Assembly: GCA_965153455.1 (NCBI GenBank)
Contig: OZ234501.1
Location: 11,098,001-11,162,000, forward strand
DNA from: Sphagnum compactum
Taxonomy: Eukaryota > Bryophyta > Sphagnopsida > Sphagnales
DNA: 64,000 nt
Direction of reading: 5' to 3'
Shown one piece after another: positions 61,705 to 64,000 of this stretch. Position 1 is the first letter of the stretch, and each line of letters starts with the position of its first letter. The notes below the pieces were generated by a model, which was given only the letters and a program-made list of their open reading frames with translations, did not search any database and was not told the DNA's origin. Made by a program: the position numbers and the translations under genes.

Positions 61705-62420
61705 CCTAGGGTGTCCTTATTCTTTGCCTTCCCAAATGACTTGGGAGAAGTTGAATTTCACATGAACTTTAAAACATCCCTATGAAACATACTGACTATC
61801 ATACCAGAATTCCAACCATCCTCTCTCCACTAAACCCTCTCTATTGTAGGAGGCATATTCATGCATGTAATATGCACTCCAAATACATGAGGAAATTTCT
61901 TTAGGTGCTTTATGAGCAAATGTACTATAAAGCCTTGACAAAGGTTTGCCCATCATTATTTTCCCGTATATTTTAGCCCAATAAGTAGTTTGACAACAAT
62001 GACCATAGAGTATTTCAACACATGTACGTTGAATAACTAATTATTTTTATTTTTTTCATTTTGACAAATAGAATATTTCCAAAGATTCAATATTATCCTT
62101 GAAAATGAAATTTCTTGTAAACAAAATAAAATTTTAAATTTTTTTCACATTTCGGAAAATGATATAATTAGTGTCAAAAGCTGCCAATGTACTATGGTAC
62201 ACAAAATTCAATTGCAGTCCAATTGGCTGTTCATTTTACTCTGGAAGCCTCCCTCAAGCAGAACCGGTCCCAACTCACCCTTCTGGGTTTGCTCTGGGAA
62301 GGTGACCAAGCAAAACCGGTCCAACTGGGCCATTCTCCAGTACTTTATATTATTCTCCTTATTAGAGATTCAATTGGTTGCTAAAACTTACTTTCATAAA
62401 GCATGGCACGTTATAAAGTG

Positions 62421-62480
62421 TAAAAGTTCCCTCAATTTTGCAGACGAACCTTTTCCCCGCACAAAAAGAGGGAACTTTTA
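62421..62480. repeat. Perfect 13-bp inverted repeat
   Basis: TAAAAGTTCCCTC (62421-62433) and GAGGGAACTTTTA (62468-62480) pair without mismatch around a 34-base loop. A second small stem, GATACCC-TCC-GGGTATC, lies at 62512-62528. Confidence 0.75.
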
Positions 62481-63053
62481 ATTATTTTTTTAATAAAAAT
62501 TATACCCAGTTGATACCCTCCGGGTATCATAATTTAAAAAAAAAAAAAAGGCAACCGAGCTTTACGAAAAACCTCAAAAATTACAAAGATGGCAATGGGT
62601 ATTGCTGTTTGGACAATCAATAGATCATAGGGTTCAAACGGGTTCAAGCTATAATGTGACCAAAAATGGAAAGACCAACAAAGTACCCACTTCTTCAGGT
62701 TTGATACTTGGGTCATGGGTGCCCCAAATAATTATTTCATTTTTCAAAATCCAAATTCAGCTGTAAAATAATAACAATTTATGGTATGTTGGAAGAGAAG
62801 GTGAATTGGAACCTCTTGAATAATAATAAATAAAAAATTGGGCAATAACCGAGTGTTGCACGGACGGTTATTTGAAAGGTTATCAATGTAATACACTCCT
62901 ATTGGAATTTTGTAAGCAGAGAAAATCATCATGCTCTAGCCCTCACCCCTTTCTGACCCGCCCCCCTGTTGTCATAAATAGTCAAACATCCCAACCCCAG
63001 TTAACCCTGCCAACCGACTTTCCTTCTGCCAGAATTAGAGTAACATGTTGTTC

Positions 63054-63477
63054 TGGCCACAAAGTGAACCTGCAGCCACCAACACACGATGAAGGATGAA
63101 TGGTAAGTGATCAGGAAACAGTTTTCTGTTGGGTTCCAGTTCTCTAGCTAACCATAGAGTTTAGCTTAGTTGGTTTTTTTTCCTACCTACCTACCTATTA
63201 ACAACTCACAAGCAGAGCAGGTTGTTAGTAGGTAGGTAGTAAAAACAGCATTTATAGATGTATAAGCCATCTACTTAACTAGTAGTTACCTATTTTCCTA
63301 ACTATCCACCTATATAAGAGACCTATAAAAATTTCTTACAGAATTTATTATGAAGGTGAAACCAAAAAGATTAACTCAGTTGAGGTTCATCCACAAATAT
63401 TAACTCAGTTGAGTTTCATCCACAAGTGAGTAATAACGGGGGCATCCGGTGGATGGTGCACTGGTGGGTGTGGCCCA
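63054..63477 (+). mobile_element. TIR/MITE family with TGGCCA ends, copy C
   Basis: The left end is TGGCCACAAAGTGAACCTGC. The right end is GGTGGGTGTGGCCCA, its inverted counterpart. The body repeats the order of copy A: GATGAATGGTAAGTGATCAG, GGGTTCCAGTTC, AGCTAACC, and the inverted arms CTACCTACCTACCTATTAAC and GTTGTTAGTAGGTAGGTAG (stem about 19 bp). A local 36-bp duplication of ATTAACTCAGTTGAG-TTCAT is specific to this copy. No transposase. Confidence 0.7.
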
Positions 63478-64000
63478 CTAAACATTGGTCATACATATCC
63501 TCGGCCACGTTCTTTAGAGGCTGTGAAAAAGTGGATACTTGAGTTTCTTTTGGTTTTTATTAGGGTTGTGAATTTTTTTTTTAATAGCTGGGCATGCTTT
63601 CCATAGCTGAGTCAGCTTTGGAACCCCAAATTGTGGATCAATGGGGGGAAAAAATAGTAGTTTTTTACAACAATCCTTGTACTATGGAGTGAGCGGGGTA
63701 GGGCTCTTCCTCCACCGTAAACCCTAGACCATAAGACATAACCATCCCTTGTGAGAATCTCAATGCTCCTCCGATTCGTTCTTGTTAAATTGCAAGTTAC
63801 AAACCATAACCTTCTACCTCCGTCTCTCATCATTAGCAGCCTACTAATGAGAACAAGGTACCACCCTATCTATGCTCTCATTGGCCCAATGATTCTGTAA
63901 CCCTTTGTTTCTTGGATGAAATTTTTGTAGTTGCTGTTTGCTTGGATGAAAAGAGGGCATCTTGACTTATTCTCACAAGGGATGATGACGATTATTTCCG
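63478..64000. other. Spacer at the window edge, no gene recognised
   Basis: A 73-codon minus ORF (63612-63833) has no domain. Confidence 0.4.

Larger units (their letters stand above)
61113..63053. other. Spacer with small hairpins, no gene recognised
   Basis: Minus-strand translation around 61750-62040 gives a run without early stops (EISSCIWSAYYMHEYASYN...), but I cannot match it to a family. Two hairpins and a telomere-like run are listed separately. Confidence 0.4.

Noticed and set aside
1-64000. CRISPR array, bacterial operon, rRNA or intact tRNA gene
   Set aside because: No regular short-spacer repeats, no ribosomal RNA motifs, and only tRNA-like SINE heads rather than foldable tRNAs were seen.

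Overview
The window looks like nuclear DNA from a land plant with a large, repeat-rich genome. By eye it is strongly AT-rich. It has no operon-like gene packing and only one convincing multi-exon gene. Most of it is decayed mobile DNA: Copia, CACTA, hAT, a non-LTR element with a restriction-like endonuclease tail, SINE heads, MITEs and several tandem-repeat families. The gene-poor texture and the protein families suggest a gymnosperm, fern or similar plant, but the sequence alone does not fix the species.

0-17 kb: a Copia 5' end (primer-binding site and broken gag, minus strand) is followed by a degenerate CACTA-like copy. Long low-complexity spacers, a 125-bp tandem duplication and the first copy of a TIR/MITE family (TGGCCA ends) come next. 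17-25 kb: two successive remnants of the C-terminal part of a non-LTR retrotransposon polyprotein (minus), a second, inverted MITE copy, a 117-bp hairpin MITE, and an NLI-interacting-factor/FCP1-like phosphatase pseudogene with two in-frame stops. 25-36 kb: a TIR element whose centre is TAGGTAGG-type repeat, a GC-rich retroposon-like insertion, a hAT transposase remnant, a strong short hairpin and two possible exons of an unidentified gene.

32-42 kb: one ~450-bp repeat family is found in minus orientation at 32.85-34.6 and 36.6 kb, and as three tandem plus-strand copies at 40.2-41.6 kb. This makes a fold-back-like superstructure. 44-51 kb: a ~165-bp tandem array is interrupted by a second, minus-strand copy of the GC-rich element with a 6-bp target duplication. 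A 2,681-bp non-autonomous CACTA element follows, with matching ends and a perfect TAA target duplication.

55.0-58.6 kb (minus) holds the only gene I can reconstruct with confidence. At least seven GT-AG exons keep consistent phase and encode a coiled-coil protein followed by Sfi1/CCDC191-type aromatic-x-x-Trp repeats, a pattern typical of centrin-binding, centrosome or basal-body proteins. Its 5' end is uncertain. The last 5 kb carries a 76-bp tandem triplet, a short telomere-like run and a third MITE copy.

The most unusual points are the Sfi1/CCDC191-like gene, the GC-rich retroposon-like family, and the sharing of TAGGTAGG-type internal repeats by three otherwise different TIR families.
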